From contig VMSX01000010.1 of the NCBI GenBank assembly GCA_013791905.1, positions 208,374-272,373 of the forward strand: a DNA stretch of 64,000 bases, written 5' to 3'. Below, in pieces: positions 1 through 9,996 of the stretch. This DNA is from Rhodocyclaceae bacterium (GTDB taxonomy: Bacteria; Pseudomonadota; Gammaproteobacteria; Burkholderiales; Rhodocyclaceae). Position 1 is the first letter of the stretch. Each line of letters starts with the position of its first letter. Below the pieces are notes generated by a model. It worked only from the letters and a program-made list of their open reading frames with translations. It was not told where the DNA came from and ran no database searches. A program made the translations under genes and the position numbers.

Positions 1-231
1 GGTGTAGTCACCACCCTGGCAGGTGATGATGATGTCCATCTGCCGCAGCGCGGCGATATCCGACCCATCCTGCAATGGCGCGCCACCGGCTTCTGCCGGG
101 CCCCGGCCGCCGACATTCGAGGTCGTGAAGAACACCGGCTCGATCAGGGCAAAATCATTTTCCTCGCGCATGCGCTGCAACAGCACCGAGCCGACCATGC
201 CGCGCCAGCCCACCAGACCCACTTTCTTCAT
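1..231 (-). CDS. asd: Aspartate-semialdehyde dehydrogenase, N-terminal part (runs off window)
   Basis: Asd makes aspartate semialdehyde, the branch point to lysine, threonine and methionine. Only the first 77 residues are in the window; the gene continues past base 1. They begin MKKVGLVGWRGMVGSVL, the GxxGxVG nucleotide-binding turn of the bacterial Asd family, and continue into TTSNVGGRGP, also typical of it. The start ATG lies 22 bp after the leuB stop on the same strand. The gene therefore probably ends the leucine operon, an order common in betaproteobacteria. Confidence 0.93.
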   Translation of the reverse strand, partial: MKKVGLVGWRGMVGSVLLQRMREENDFALIEPVFFTTSNVGGRGPAEAGGAPLQDGSDIAALRQMDIIITCQGGDYT

Positions 232-253
232 GACACTCACCTCTTATGATCAA

Positions 254-1306
254 TCACAGCGCCGCCAGCACGGCGTCGCCCATTTCCCGTGTGCCGACGC
301 GTTTTGTGCCGGACTCATAAATGTCGCCAGTACGAAAACCCTGCGCCAGCACCTTTTTCACCGCGCCCTCGATACGACACGCGGTCGCTTCGTTGGCAAA
401 GGTGTACCGTAACATCATCGCGGCTGACAGGATCGTTGCCAGCGGGTTTGCCAGGCCCTTGCCGGCAATATCCGGTGCCGATCCGTGGCTCGGCTCGTAA
501 AGACCCTTGTTGTTTGCGTCCAGCGAAGCCGAGGGCAGCATGCCGATCGAGCCCGTCAGCATCGACGCTTCGTCCGAGAGAATGTCGCCGAACATATTGC
601 CCGTCACCATCACGTCGAACTGCTTGGGTGCCTTCACCAGTTGCATGGCGGCGTTGTCGACCAGCATGTGGGAAAGCTCGACCTCCGGATATTCCTTGCT
701 GACCTCGATGGCGACGTCGCGCCATAACTGCGTGCATTCGAGCACATTCATCTTGTCGACCGAACAAACCTTCTTGTTGCGTTTCATGGCGGCAGCGAAA
801 GCCACGTGCAAAATGCGGCGAATTTCGCTTTCCGAGTAGATCATGGTGTTGAAGCCGACGCGCTCGCCGTTCCTGACTTCAATGCCGCGCGGCTGGCCGA
901 AATAGATGTCGCCCGTCAGTTCGCGCACGATCAGGATGTCGAGGCCGGCCACCACTTCGGCTTTGAGCGTCGAGGCATTGGCCAACTCCGGATACAGAAT
1001 CGCCGGACGCAGGTTGGCGAACAGCCCGAGTTCCTTGCGGATGCGCAGCAAGCCCCGCTCGGGACGCAGCTCGCGCGGATTGCTGTCCCATTGCGGGCCG
1101 CCGACGGCACCCAGCAGGACGGCATCGGCCGCCTTGGCGAGTTTCTGCGTCGCCTCGGGAAAAGGATCCTTGGCCACATCGATGGCACAGCCACCCAGCA
1201 GGGCTTCCTCCAGCTCGATTTTCAGATCGAGCGCCTTGAGGACACGCACCGCCTCGGCAGTAATTTCCGGGCCGATGCCGTCGCCCGGGAGTACGCAAAT
1301 TTTCAT
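254..1306 (-). CDS. leuB: 3-isopropylmalate dehydrogenase
   Basis: Cytoplasmic NAD-dependent oxidative decarboxylation of 3-isopropylmalate, the third step specific to leucine synthesis. The 350-residue product has normal family length. It shows the N-terminal GDGIGPEI motif, the substrate-loop arginines around [10 protein letters not shown], and the metal-binding segment [15 protein letters not shown] near residues 235-250. The [10 protein letters not shown] cofactor stretch follows near residue 275. The ATG follows the leuD stop codon directly with no gap, so the two are translated as neighbours of one transcript. asd lies immediately downstream. Confidence 0.98.
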   Translation of the reverse strand: MKICVLPGDGIGPEITAEAVRVLKALDLKIELEEALLGGCAIDVAKDPFPEATQKLAKAADAVLLGAVGGPQWDSNPRELRPERGLLRIRKELGLFANLRPAILYPELANASTLKAEVVAGLDILIVRELTGDIYFGQPRGIEVRNGERVGFNTMIYSESEIRRILHVAFAAAMKRNKKVCSVDKMNVLECTQLWRDVAIEVSKEYPEVELSHMLVDNAAMQLVKAPKQFDVMVTGNMFGDILSDEASMLTGSIGMLPSASLDANNKGLYEPSHGSAPDIAGKGLANPLATILSAAMMLRYTFANEATACRIEGAVKKVLAQGFRTGDIYESGTKRVGTREMGDAVLAAL

Positions 1307-1954
1307 CTAGGCCACCTTCGAGAAAAGCCAGGGTTGTTCGATTTGACGCTTTGCCTCGAAAGCGCGAATTTCATCGGCGTGGCGCAGGGTGAGGCCGATG
1401 TCGTCCCAGCCATTCAGCAGGCATTCCTTGCGGAAGGGATCGACGTCGAAACTAAGCACCGTGCCATCAGGTCGCGTGACGGTTTGTGCGGCCAAGTCGA
1501 TTTTCAACCGATAGCCTGACGTCGCCGCGACTTGCGCGAACAGTTCATCCACCGCGGCGGTCGGCAGCCGGATCGGCAGCAAGCCGTTCTTGAAGCTGTT
1601 GTTGAAAAAAATATCGGCAAAACTGGTGCCGACCAGCGCACGAAAACCGTAATCCTCCAGTGCCCACGGCGCATGCTCGCGTGACGAGCCGCAGCCGAAG
1701 TTGTCGCGCGTCAGCAGAATCGATGCGCCCTGGTAGCGCGGCTGATTCAGGACAAAGTCGGCGTTGATGGGACGGCGGCTGCAGTCCTGACCCGGCTCGC
1801 CGCGGTCGAGATAGCGCCATTCATCGAAGGCGTTGGGGCCGAACCCGGCACGCTTGATCGACTTCAGGAATTGCTTGGGAATGATGGCATCGGTATCGAC
1901 ATTGGCGCGATCGAGCGGCGCCACCAAACCATCGAAAGGGGTGAATGCACGCAT
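1307..1954 (-). CDS. leuD: 3-isopropylmalate dehydratase, small subunit
   Basis: LeuD is the swivelling small subunit that pairs with LeuC to isomerise 2- to 3-isopropylmalate. The 215 residues match the bacterial length and carry the hallmarks VNQPRY-like [16 protein letters not shown] and [15 protein letters not shown]. The start ATG (1952-1954) abuts the stop codon of a small lipoprotein gene. Around residue 60 the usual NPDF reads INADF, and the underlying DNA matches the dispersed 19-bp repeat in 16 of 19 positions. Confidence 0.98.
   Translation of the reverse strand: MRAFTPFDGLVAPLDRANVDTDAIIPKQFLKSIKRAGFGPNAFDEWRYLDRGEPGQDCSRRPINADFVLNQPRYQGASILLTRDNFGCGSSREHAPWALEDYGFRALVGTSFADIFFNNSFKNGLLPIRLPTAAVDELFAQVAATSGYRLKIDLAAQTVTRPDGTVLSFDVDPFRKECLLNGWDDIGLTLRHADEIRAFEAKRQIEQPWLFSKVA
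1757..1775 (+). repeat. Dispersed 19-bp repeat, copy 1 (inside leuD)
   Basis: Matches the window-wide core GTCGGCGCTGGCGGGACGG in 16 of 19 positions and is preceded by AAA. Read in the leuD direction it encodes RRPINADF. Confidence 0.55.
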
Positions 1955-2080
1955 CTACTTGGCCGCCTTCTTCTGGATCGCTTCGCCGCCCTTTTCGATG
2001 TCTTTTCCAAGGCCTTGCACGGTGTTGCAGCCGGCCAGCACGAAAGCGGCGGCGGCGAGAATAAGCATCAATGTTTTCAT
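1955..2080 (-). CDS. Entericidin-like small lipoprotein
   Basis: A 41-residue product. Residues 1-18 form a signal peptide ending in a lipobox (VLAGC) with the acylated cysteine at residue 18. A short Gly/Lys-rich tail follows (GLGKDIEKGGEAIQKKAAK). This is the entericidin A/B pattern (small envelope lipoproteins, bacteriolytic or stress-related in enterics). Role here is not known. It sits between leuC and leuD; its TAG stop touches the leuD ATG, so it is part of the leucine transcript. Confidence 0.85.
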   Translation of the reverse strand: MKTLMLILAAAAFVLAGCNTVQGLGKDIEKGGEAIQKKAAK

Positions 2081-2111
2081 GATCGCCTCAGTAAAATATA
2101 GTCAAACTCGA

Positions 2112-3527
2112 TTAAACAAGCTCACGCACGTCGGTAAAGTGTCCGGCAATGGCGGCCGCGGCCGCCATTGCCGGACTGACGAGATGGGTGCGTCCGCCGG
2201 CGCCCTGGCGGCCCTCGAAATTACGGTTGGAAGTGGACGCGCAACGCTCGCCCGGCTCCAAGCGGTCCGCGTTCATGGCGAGACACATCGAACAGCCTGG
2301 CTCGCGCCACTCGAAACCGGCAGACAGGAAGATCTGGTCGAGGCCTTCCGCCTCGGCCTGGCGCTTGACCAGCCCGGAACCGGGCACCACGAGCACGCGT
2401 TTCACGCTGGCTGCCTTGCCGCGTCCCTTGGCAGCCGCGACAACGGCCGCCGCCGCACGCAAATCTTCGATGCGCGAGTTGGTGCAGGAGCCGATGAAAA
2501 CCTGATCGACGCGAATCTCCTTGATCGGTGTGCGTGCCACCAGCCCCATGTATTCCAGCGCCCGGACAATGCCTTCGCGCTTGACCGGATCGGCGAAATC
2601 TTCCGGAGCGGGCACGCTGCCGCCAACCGCCACGACCATCTCGGGCGAGGTGCCCCAGGTCACCTGCGGCTGGATCGTCGCCGCATCGAGTTCCACCACC
2701 GTATCGAAAGACGCATGTGGATCGGACACCAGCGTACGCCAATAGGTCACCGCCCGTGCCCACTCCTCACCCGTCGGCGCAAAGGCGCGTCCCTTGAGAT
2801 AGTCAATCGTCGTGTCGTCGACCGCGACAAAGCCGACCCGCGCGCCAGCCTCGATCGCCATGTTGCACACCGTCATGCGGCCTTCCAGCGACAGGGCGCG
2901 AATCGCGCTGCCGGCGAACTCCACCGCATGGCCGGTGCCACCCGCCGTGCCGATCTTGCCGATGATGGCCAGCACGATATCTTTCGCCGTCACGCCTGCG
3001 CCGACTTTGCCCTCGACCTTGATCTGCATCGCCTTCATCTTCTTTTGCAGCAGGCACTGGGTGGCGAGGACATGCTCGACCTCGGAAGTGCCGATGCCAT
3101 GCGCGAGGCAGGCGAAGGCGCCGTGCGTCGAAGTATGCGAATCACCACAGACCACGGTCATGCCGGGAAGGATGGCGCCGTTCTCCGGGCCAATGACATG
3201 GATGATGCCCTGGCGGGCATCCTTGAACGGAAAGAAGGCCAGCGCCCCGACCTCATGGATATTGGCGTCGAGCGTCTCGACCTGCTGGCGCGAGACCGGA
3301 TCCTCGATACCGCGCTCCCAGTGGTCGGTCGGCGTATTGTGGTCGGCCGTTGCCACAATGGACGAGACGCGCCACGGCTTGCGCCCGGCGAGTTTCAATC
3401 CCTCGAAGGCCTGCGGGCTGGTGACTTCATGCACCAGGTGGCGGTCGATATACAGAAGTGCCGTGCCGTCCGCTTCGGTGCGGACGACATGGTTCTCCCA
3501 AAGCTTGTCGTAGAGCGTTTTTGGCAT
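2112..3527 (-). CDS. leuC: 3-isopropylmalate dehydratase, large subunit
   Basis: The [4Fe-4S] aconitase-family subunit of isopropylmalate isomerase. It is 471 residues from the chosen ATG ([15 protein letters not shown]), which has an AGGA nine bases upstream. Another ATG two codons earlier is possible. Cluster ligands are visible in [11 protein letters not shown] and the CSMC pair of [10 protein letters not shown]. The SHTSTHGAF and FIGSCTN blocks are intact. The segment [13 protein letters not shown] near residue 175 coincides with a copy of the dispersed repeat. Confidence 0.98.
   Translation of the reverse strand: MPKTLYDKLWENHVVRTEADGTALLYIDRHLVHEVTSPQAFEGLKLAGRKPWRVSSIVATADHNTPTDHWERGIEDPVSRQQVETLDANIHEVGALAFFPFKDARQGIIHVIGPENGAILPGMTVVCGDSHTSTHGAFACLAHGIGTSEVEHVLATQCLLQKKMKAMQIKVEGKVGAGVTAKDIVLAIIGKIGTAGGTGHAVEFAGSAIRALSLEGRMTVCNMAIEAGARVGFVAVDDTTIDYLKGRAFAPTGEEWARAVTYWRTLVSDPHASFDTVVELDAATIQPQVTWGTSPEMVVAVGGSVPAPEDFADPVKREGIVRALEYMGLVARTPIKEIRVDQVFIGSCTNSRIEDLRAAAAVVAAAKGRGKAASVKRVLVVPGSGLVKRQAEAEGLDQIFLSAGFEWREPGCSMCLAMNADRLEPGERCASTSNRNFEGRQGAGGRTHLVSPAMAAAAAIAGHFTDVRELV
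2987..3005 (-). repeat. Dispersed 19-bp repeat, copy 2 (inside leuC)
   Basis: Reverse-strand match to the core in 17 of 19 positions, followed on the plus strand by TTTG. It encodes KVGAGVTA in LeuC. LeuC proteins often have a GVTAKDI block here, so part of the match may be native coding constraint. Confidence 0.5.
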
Positions 3528-3555
3528 GGCCATGATTCCTGCGGGAAGTCGGAAA

Positions 3556-4323
3556 TTATCGCACAGGCCGATAGTAGTTGAGCGCCTCGGGCAGCCAACG
3601 CTCAAGCTCATTGATGCGCGTCGCATCCGTCGGGTGAGTGGAGAGAAATTCCGGTGGCTTCGACTTCCCCTTGCCCGCCTCGGCCATGCGTTGCCACAGG
3701 CCGATGGCCGCGCGCGGGTCGTAACCCGCCTTGGCCATGTAGATCAGCCCCATGCGATCCGCCTCGGATTCATGCAAACGTGAATAAGGCAGCAGATACC
3801 CGACCGCCGCGCCGGCACCCAGCAGGCCGACATACAGGTCGCGATTCGGCGAATCCTGGGTGGCCACGACAGTGGCGACCGACAGTCCGGCGACCAGGAT
3901 TTCCTGGCTCAGGCGCTCGCCGCCGTGACGGGCAATCGCATGCGCCACTTCGTGGCCAATCACGGCCGCCAGCCCGGCATCGTCCTGCGCTACCGGCAAC
4001 AGGCCAGTGTAGACCGCCACCTTACCGCCCGGCAGACAGAAGGCGTTAAGCGTCTTGTCGTTGTCGATGAGCTTGAATTCCCACTGGTAATCGCTGCGCC
4101 CGGTGGCTGCGGCAATGCGCATGCCAATGCGCTGCAAGCGTGCATTCGCAGCCGTGTCATGGCTTAGTTTTTCCTTTTCAAGAATTTCCTGAAAACTGGC
4201 CAGTCCCATGCGGGTTTCCTCCCGCTCGGAAATCACCTGCAACTGGCTGCGGCCAGTCAACGGCACGTTCTGACATCCTGCCAGGAATGCCGCCAGCAAT
4301 ATCAATATGAATGCTTTATTCAT
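3556..4323 (-). CDS. M48-family metallopeptidase lipoprotein
   Basis: Likely an outer-membrane-anchored zinc protease of the LoiP/YcaL kind, involved in envelope protein quality control. The start chosen is [17 protein letters not shown], a 16-residue lipoprotein signal with cysteine 17. It has a GAGGTGG ribosome site before the ATG. The catalytic HExxH is [12 protein letters not shown] near residue 125, and the third zinc ligand is in HESEADRMG near residue 190. 255 residues in all. It starts 8 bp after the MFS gene and ends 28 bp before leuC, so it may be cotranscribed with either. Substrate unknown. Confidence 0.9.
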   Translation of the reverse strand: MNKAFILILLAAFLAGCQNVPLTGRSQLQVISEREETRMGLASFQEILEKEKLSHDTAANARLQRIGMRIAAATGRSDYQWEFKLIDNDKTLNAFCLPGGKVAVYTGLLPVAQDDAGLAAVIGHEVAHAIARHGGERLSQEILVAGLSVATVVATQDSPNRDLYVGLLGAGAAVGYLLPYSRLHESEADRMGLIYMAKAGYDPRAAIGLWQRMAEAGKGKSKPPEFLSTHPTDATRINELERWLPEALNYYRPVR

Positions 4324-4331
4324 AATCCACC

Positions 4332-5522
4332 TCAACGTAAAATAACCGACTCTGTTGACAGGCCACGCCAGATCAGCACCCAGCCACACGCGGAAAACAG
4401 GGCGGCCAGCGTGAAAGTGATGCCCGGACCCAGACTACCCCAGGCCGCGCCGCTGATCAATCCGCCGACCATGCCGCCGGCACCGAACGAGATACTGCCG
4501 TAGATACCCTGAATGCGTGCCTGCTGCTGCGAGACAAACCAGCGCGTCAGCACTGCCATTGCAGCTGCATGGTAGGCGCCAAAGGTCGCGCCGTGCAAGA
4601 CCTGGGCAATCAGCAACAATACTGGCGAATCGGCACCCCAGCCAATCAGGAGGAAACGCAACACGCCCAAGGCAAAGCTCGCCAGCAGGATATGGCGCAA
4701 CGACACCCAGCGCACCAGGCGCGGCATGGCCATGAATACGCCAATCTCGGCCAGCACGCCCAGCGACCAGAACAGCCCGATCGCCAGCTTGTCGTAGCCG
4801 TGGTTATCCAGATGGACCGAGTAAAAGACGTAGAGCGGACCATGGGCCACCGACATGAAAAAGCACGCCGCCAGCAATGCCACGACTGCTGGACGCTTGA
4901 GCAGGGCACCCAACGGTGGCGCCGTCCCGTCAGCGCCGACTTTTGGATCGGGCAGGGTCATGGCGGTCGCCAGCACGCTCGCCAGAATGGCCATGATCGC
5001 CCAGAGCAGCGCGGCAATCGGCAGGTAATCGAGCAGCGCGCCGATGGCCATGACACTGACGATGAAGCCGACCGAACCCCAGAGGCGGACACGTCCGTAG
5101 CGGTCGGGATGCTCCGCCAGGTGATCGAGGGTCATGGCCTCGACCAGCGGCAGGGCGGCACTCCAGAAAAACCAGACCAGTGCCATCGCCGCCAGCATGG
5201 GAACGTAATCCTGGGTGAAAAAGAAGCCGGCGAAACCCAGCGCGGAAAACAGGGCGGCCAGGCGGACAATCGCGACACGGTGGCCCAGGTGGTCGGCCAA
5301 CCAGCCCCACAGGTTGGGCGCCACCATGCGCATCACCTGCGGTACCGACATCATCACCCCCATCTCCCAGGCGGACAGGCCGACATCATTGAGATACAGG
5401 GTGAAAAACGGTGCGAAGGCACCGACGAAAGCGAAGTAGAAAAAGTACCAGGCGGCTAAGCGGCCGAGTGGACTGAAACCCAAAGGGCTTAAACCCGCGG
5501 GGCGTTGAGGGGAAACCGACAT
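4332..5522 (-). CDS. MFS transporter, HcaT/phenylpropionate-permease-like
   Basis: A 396-residue inner-membrane carrier with about 12 hydrophobic segments, beginning LAAWYFFYFAFVGAFAPFF. That opening and the WEMGVMMSVPQVMRM loop are characteristic of the MFS_1-like (HcaT) group. Substrate cannot be told from sequence. I chose the ATG at 5522; a TTG at 5576 would add 18 residues. Neither has a good ribosome site. A copy of the dispersed repeat encodes PKVGADGTAPP in the central cytoplasmic loop. Confidence 0.85.
   Translation of the reverse strand: MSVSPQRPAGLSPLGFSPLGRLAAWYFFYFAFVGAFAPFFTLYLNDVGLSAWEMGVMMSVPQVMRMVAPNLWGWLADHLGHRVAIVRLAALFSALGFAGFFFTQDYVPMLAAMALVWFFWSAALPLVEAMTLDHLAEHPDRYGRVRLWGSVGFIVSVMAIGALLDYLPIAALLWAIMAILASVLATAMTLPDPKVGADGTAPPLGALLKRPAVVALLAACFFMSVAHGPLYVFYSVHLDNHGYDKLAIGLFWSLGVLAEIGVFMAMPRLVRWVSLRHILLASFALGVLRFLLIGWGADSPVLLLIAQVLHGATFGAYHAAAMAVLTRWFVSQQQARIQGIYGSISFGAGGMVGGLISGAAWGSLGPGITFTLAALFSACGWVLIWRGLSTESVILR
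4922..4940 (-). repeat. Dispersed 19-bp repeat, copy 3 (inside MFS gene)
   Basis: Reverse-strand match in 18 of 19 positions, followed by TTTT on the plus strand. It encodes KVGADGTA in the predicted central loop of the transporter, where extra residues should be tolerated. Confidence 0.8.
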
Positions 5523-5585
5523 GTGACGCCCAGGCAGATGAAGATCAGCCGGACGCTGCGGCCCCCGGAAAGACAATATGAATGA

Positions 5586-5849
5586 TCAGGCGCAATGCTT
5601 CTGGCCGATCCGGAAGACCAGCAACAATTGATAGATCTCGTCCTTCAGCTTGACACGCATCTTTTTCATGTCTTCGAGCGTGAAATCGGCCACGGGCATG
5701 TCATGCACTTCAAGATTCTCGACCTTGCCGGTCAGCCGGTCGTAGCGGGCGCACATACTGGCGAAATGACCACTCTCCGCCCTGAGAGTGTCAATGGCGT
5801 CGCGCATTTCCGGAAGTTCGCTATAAAGGTCGTGGTGCTCAACGTGCAT
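5586..5849 (-). CDS. YdcH family (DUF465) protein
   Basis: An 87-residue, highly charged, mostly helical cytoplasmic protein. The opening MHVEHHDLYSELPEMRDAIDTLRAES and the later LKDEIYQLLL stretch fit the DUF465/YdcH family of small coiled-coil proteins. The biochemical function of the family is not established. It stands alone between aroC and the MFS gene on the same strand. Confidence 0.8.
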   Translation of the reverse strand: MHVEHHDLYSELPEMRDAIDTLRAESGHFASMCARYDRLTGKVENLEVHDMPVADFTLEDMKKMRVKLKDEIYQLLLVFRIGQKHCA

Positions 5850-5900
5850 GGTTCCCTCCCAAGTTTGGCATGCTTCTGAAGATGTTTGACGCGAATTCTA

Positions 5901-7022
5901 TCAGGCGAGATCGGACGGTTTGGCTGCGCATTTTCCAGGGATGGCCGGGGTCGGGCAGCGTACATCGGCACACTGCGCCCGATACAGCAGTGCCGCATCC
6001 ATCAGCACCAGCGCCAGCATGGCCTCGGCAATCGGCGTGGCGCGGATGCCGACACAAGGGTCGTGGCGACCGTGGGTTTCCACCGTGGTCGGCTGGCCGG
6101 CCAGGTCGATCGAACGGCGCGGCAGACGAATGCTCGAAGTCGGCTTGATGGCGATGCTGACGGTGACATCCTGCCCCGAGGAAATGCCCCCGAGAATGCC
6201 ACCGGCATGATTGCTCAAGAAGCCTTGCGGCGTCAGCTCGTCGCCGTGCTCGCTGCCGCGCTGGGCGACTGAAGCGAAACCGGCACCGACCTCGACACCC
6301 TTGACGGCATTGATACCCATCATGGCATAGGCGATCTGGGCATCGAGCCGGCCATAGACGGGATCGCCCCAGCCCGGCGGGACGTTGGTCGCCGCCACTT
6401 CGATGCGCGCTCCCACCGAGTCGCCATCCTTGCGCAACTGATCCATGTAGGCTTCGAGTTCAGGCACGATAGTGGCGTTGGGGACGAAGAACGGATTGCT
6501 TTCTATGGCCGCCGCGTCGACGAACGGGATGACGATCGGACCCAGTTCACTCATCCAGCCACGTACCGTAATGGCGAAACGCTCCTGCAACCATTTTCTG
6601 GCGATGGCGCCAGCGGCGACGCGCACGGCCGTCTCGCGCGCCGAGGAACGGCCACCGCCGCGATAGTCGCGGATGCCGAATTTTTGCCAGTAGGTGTAAT
6701 CGGCGTGACCAGGCCGAAAACTCTGGGCGATGTTGCCGTAGTCCTTGCTGCGCTGGTCGGTGTTACGGATCAGCAGGGCAATCGGCGTGCCGGTGGTCTT
6801 GCCCTCGAATACGCCGGAGAGAATCTCGACCTTGTCGGCCTCGCGTCGCTGAGTCACATGGCGCGAGGTGCCCGGTTTGCGGCGGTCAAGCTCAATCTGG
6901 ATGTCGGCCTCGCATAGCGCAAGGCCGGGCGGACAGCCATCCACCACACAACCGATGGCCGGACCATGTGATTCGCCGAATGAGGTCACGCTGAACAACG
7001 TGCCAATGGTGTTACCGGACAT
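5901..7022 (-). CDS. aroC: Chorismate synthase
   Basis: Catalyses the last shikimate-pathway step, anti-1,4 elimination of phosphate from EPSP to chorismate, using reduced FMN. 373 residues. Family signatures are present in order: [18 protein letters not shown] near residue 13, [14 protein letters not shown] near 100-120, [20 protein letters not shown] near 125, and GGISSGQD near residue 275. The C-terminal [17 protein letters not shown] block closes the active site. The start ATG opens [20 protein letters not shown] as in other proteobacteria. Confidence 0.98.
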   Translation of the reverse strand: MSGNTIGTLFSVTSFGESHGPAIGCVVDGCPPGLALCEADIQIELDRRKPGTSRHVTQRREADKVEILSGVFEGKTTGTPIALLIRNTDQRSKDYGNIAQSFRPGHADYTYWQKFGIRDYRGGGRSSARETAVRVAAGAIARKWLQERFAITVRGWMSELGPIVIPFVDAAAIESNPFFVPNATIVPELEAYMDQLRKDGDSVGARIEVAATNVPPGWGDPVYGRLDAQIAYAMMGINAVKGVEVGAGFASVAQRGSEHGDELTPQGFLSNHAGGILGGISSGQDVTVSIAIKPTSSIRLPRRSIDLAGQPTTVETHGRHDPCVGIRATPIAEAMLALVLMDAALLYRAQCADVRCPTPAIPGKCAAKPSDLA

Positions 7023-7139
7023 CAGGTATCAGGAAACTGGTGATGATGACTGGAGTCTATCACGCCAACTTTGCCGATGTTGGGGTAGCGCCTGCTGTGG
7101 GATCGCATTGGCAAACCGGTGTCGCGACAAGCCCGGCAA

Positions 7140-7466
7140 CTAGCCGCATTTCAGGAATTTCCGCTTGTCCGGGCGCCCCAACCATTCGTCCGCATCCGCC
7201 GGCGGGTCCTTGCGCTCGATGATGGCCGGCCATTGTTTGGCCAGTTCGGCATTCAAGGCGATCATGTCCTGCTGATCCTCCGGCACGTCCTCTTCGGCAA
7301 AAATCGCCTCGGCCGGACACTCGGGGATGCACAGGGTGCAGTCGATGCACTCGTCGGGATCGATCACCAAGAACTCCGGTCCTTCGCGAAAACAGTCGAC
7401 CGGACAGACATCCACGCAATCGGTGTATTTGCACTTGATGCAGTTTTCCGTCACCACATAAGTCAT
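7140..7466 (-). CDS. fdxA: 7Fe-type ferredoxin
   Basis: A small electron carrier with one [3Fe-4S] and one [4Fe-4S] cluster. The 108-residue product starts [24 protein letters not shown]. The second cluster motif [12 protein letters not shown] follows near residue 40. Length and the long C-terminal tail fit the Azotobacter-type FdxA group. It lies 19 bp after der, a place where many betaproteobacteria carry hfq and hflX instead. Physiological partner not evident. Confidence 0.95.
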   Translation of the reverse strand: MTYVVTENCIKCKYTDCVDVCPVDCFREGPEFLVIDPDECIDCTLCIPECPAEAIFAEEDVPEDQQDMIALNAELAKQWPAIIERKDPPADADEWLGRPDKRKFLKCG

Positions 7467-7485
7467 CGTTGCACCTTATTCCTCG

Positions 7486-8811
7486 TCACTTCTTGTTGAC
7501 ATAGGGATTCTTGGTAACCTTGAACTGAATGCGCAGCGGCGTGCCTTGCAGTTTGAAGGTCTCGACGAAAACATGTTCAAGATAGCGCACATAAGCAGAT
7601 GGTACGTGTTCGAGCGCATTGCCGTGGATAACAACAATCGGCGGGTTACTGCCCCCTTGGTGCGCATAGCGCAGCTTGGGGCGAACATTGCCGTGACGCG
7701 GCGGCGCCTGTTTTTGCACGGCGTCGAGCAACACGCGGGTCAGTTTCGGCGTGGTCAACTTGGCCATCGCGGCAGCGTAGGCGCGGTCGACCGATTGCAG
7801 CACGCCTGCCACGCCCTGCCCTTTCAACGCGGAGATGTAATGCACGCGCGCGAAACCCATAAAATTCAGCTTGCGGGCAATGTCCAACTTGACCTGTTCA
7901 CGACGATATTGGTCGATGGCGTCCCATTTATTCACCGCCAGCACCAGAGCGCGACCAGCCTCGATGCAGAAGCCGGCGATATGCGCATCCTGATCGGAAA
8001 TGTCCTCGCTGGCATCGACCATCAGTACGGCGACGTTGGCGGCCTCAATGGCCCGCAGGGTTTTGACCACCGAGAATTTCTCGATGGTTTCAAAAACACG
8101 TCCCTTGCGCCGCAGGCCGGCGGTGTCGATCAGCGTATAGCACTTGCCATTCCGCTCGAAAGGCGTGGCAATGGCATCGCGCGTGGTGCCCGGCATGTCG
8201 AAGGCGATCATGCGCTCTTCGCCGAGCAGGGTATTGACCAGCGTGCTCTTGCCGACGTTGGGGCGCCCGACGATGGCAACACGCGGTCCGCTGGCGTCGT
8301 CCGCAGCGGGTTCCTCGGCGACGAAATTCGCCAGCGCCAGTTCGAGCAATTCACGCACGCCCTCACCGTGGGCCGATGAGATGACGCGCGGTTCACCGCA
8401 GCCGAGTTCGTGGAATTCAGCGGCGACCACATCGCGGTTCATGCCCTCGGCCTTGTTAACGACAAGGTGCAGTGGCCGGCCGCTCTTGCGCAGCCGCTCG
8501 GCAATCATCCTGTCCTGCGGGGTAAGGCCAGCGCGGCAATCGACAATGAACAGCAGCACATCGGCCTCGGCAATCGCCGCCTCGGCCTGGAGCGCCATCT
8601 CATGAACGATGCCATCCTTCGCCTGCGGCTCGAAACCACCGGTATCGATGACGAGAAATGGACGATCGCCAAGCCGACCGTGGCCGTAATTACGGTCGCG
8701 CGTCAGGCCAGGCTGATCGGCCACCAGTGCGTCACGCGTCTTGGTCAGACGATTGAACAGCGTGGATTTGCCGACGTTGGGACGGCCAACCAAGGCCAAG
8801 GTGGGTAGCAT
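7486..8811 (-). CDS. der: Ribosome-assembly GTPase Der (EngA)
   Basis: Essential double-GTPase that acts in 50S ribosomal subunit maturation. 441 residues. The first G domain has [12 protein letters not shown] at residue 8 and NKAEG; the second has [12 protein letters not shown] near residue 182, the [10 protein letters not shown] switch and NKWDAID. The C-terminal KH-like domain ends in KNPYVNKK. The ATG immediately follows the bamB stop, making it the last gene of the long ndk-to-der run. Confidence 0.98.
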   Translation of the reverse strand: MLPTLALVGRPNVGKSTLFNRLTKTRDALVADQPGLTRDRNYGHGRLGDRPFLVIDTGGFEPQAKDGIVHEMALQAEAAIAEADVLLFIVDCRAGLTPQDRMIAERLRKSGRPLHLVVNKAEGMNRDVVAAEFHELGCGEPRVISSAHGEGVRELLELALANFVAEEPAADDASGPRVAIVGRPNVGKSTLVNTLLGEERMIAFDMPGTTRDAIATPFERNGKCYTLIDTAGLRRKGRVFETIEKFSVVKTLRAIEAANVAVLMVDASEDISDQDAHIAGFCIEAGRALVLAVNKWDAIDQYRREQVKLDIARKLNFMGFARVHYISALKGQGVAGVLQSVDRAYAAAMAKLTTPKLTRVLLDAVQKQAPPRHGNVRPKLRYAHQGGSNPPIVVIHGNALEHVPSAYVRYLEHVFVETFKLQGTPLRIQFKVTKNPYVNKK

Positions 8812-9996
8812 TTATTTTATGACCATCGCATGTAAGGCGCCATTCTTCGTCTGAACGACGAAGCTGACGTCCGCGCTACCCAGGCGCCGGGGCGCGGCGG
8901 CAATCGCCGAACCGTCGGTGGCAAGTCGTGCGGCAAAGGCGCCATCCTCCGCGGAAAGCAGGTGCACCACGCCCTGGAAATCGGCGATGGCGACACCGCG
9001 ACCAACGGCCAACGGGCGCGACACACTGCGCATGAAGAGCTTGTCCTGTTTCCAGAGGCTTGCGCCGCTATTGCGGTCAAAAGCATGCACTACGCCCTTT
9101 TCGTCGGTGACATAGAGGACACCACTGCCGATGTCGAGGCCGTTGATGGAAGATATGTCACGTGCCCATTGCAGACTGCCATTACTGGCGTCAAAACAGG
9201 CGGCCCGCCCCTGATAGGCGACGGCGCAGACGCTGCGCCCTTCCACTACGGGATCGCTCGCAACGTCGGCAATCCGTTCCAGTTCGGTGACGCCGCGCGG
9301 CAGGGCGACGGCACTCTCCCACAGCGCCGCGCCGTTGTTGAGGGCCACGGCAACCAGCTTGCCGCCGGGGAAACCGGCATACAGCGCATTGTCGGTAAGC
9401 GTGACACCGACCGGAGAACGCAGGGCCAGCGCGGGAGTGCTGCGCTGATAGACCCAACGCCGCTTGCCATCGGCCACTTCAAAACCAAAGATGCGCGCGT
9501 CACCGCTTCTGACGGCGACGAGATCTCCGGCGACGGCCGGTGCAGCAAGAATCTCGGAACTCGCCCGCGCCTGCCAGGCCGGGCGACCATCTGCCGCATG
9601 AAAAGCCAGCACCACGCCTTTGGCGGTGCCGACCACAACCAGCTTGTCGCTGGCGCCAACGCCACCCGAGATCGCCTGGCCGACATTGATGCGCCAGACC
9701 TGGCGACCGTCATCGAAGCGCGCCAGCGTGCCGTCCTTTGCCGCGGCATAGACACTGTTGCCGACCACGGCAGGTGTAAAGACAAACTCGCCGGAATTGC
9801 CGACGCTGGCCTGCCAGAGCTTCGTAATCTCGACGCTGGGCTTGATCGCCGCCAGTTCAGCGGGCTTGACCTTCGGGGTGGATGAAGAAAATGGGTTGAG
9901 CTTGTCAACGGTGGAACTGATTGTCGAGCAACCCCCTGCGCCTAGCAGCGCGGCAGAAACCAACACTGCACGCCATTTTATGGAGTTCGCCTTCAC
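8812..9996 (-). CDS. bamB: Outer-membrane assembly lipoprotein BamB
   Basis: Accessory beta-propeller lipoprotein of the BAM complex, which inserts beta-barrel proteins into the outer membrane. 394 residues. A lipoprotein signal ends at cysteine 23 (LLGAGGCS). It is followed by repeated PQQ-like blades such as LWQASVGNSGEFVFTP, GRPAWQARASSEILAAP and GASLWKQDKLFMRSVSRP. Its start overlaps the yfgM stop by 4 bp, indicating coupled translation. Confidence 0.97.
   Translation of the reverse strand: MKANSIKWRAVLVSAALLGAGGCSTISSTVDKLNPFSSSTPKVKPAELAAIKPSVEITKLWQASVGNSGEFVFTPAVVGNSVYAAAKDGTLARFDDGRQVWRINVGQAISGGVGASDKLVVVGTAKGVVLAFHAADGRPAWQARASSEILAAPAVAGDLVAVRSGDARIFGFEVADGKRRWVYQRSTPALALRSPVGVTLTDNALYAGFPGGKLVAVALNNGAALWESAVALPRGVTELERIADVASDPVVEGRSVCAVAYQGRAACFDASNGSLQWARDISSINGLDIGSGVLYVTDEKGVVHAFDRNSGASLWKQDKLFMRSVSRPLAVGRGVAIADFQGVVHLLSAEDGAFAARLATDGSAIAAAPRRLGSADVSFVVQTKNGALHAMVIK

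Noticed and set aside
2987..3005. Counting the leuC repeat copy as certain
   Set aside because: LeuC proteins often carry a similar GVTAKDI block here, so convergence through coding constraint cannot be excluded; kept at lower confidence.
1833..3581. A 582-codon open frame on the plus strand opposite leuC
   Set aside because: It mirrors leuC and leuD on the other strand, has no family resemblance and arises from high GC content.
7023..7139. Small gene between aroC and fdxA
   Set aside because: Only short frames without ribosome sites or family resemblance are present.
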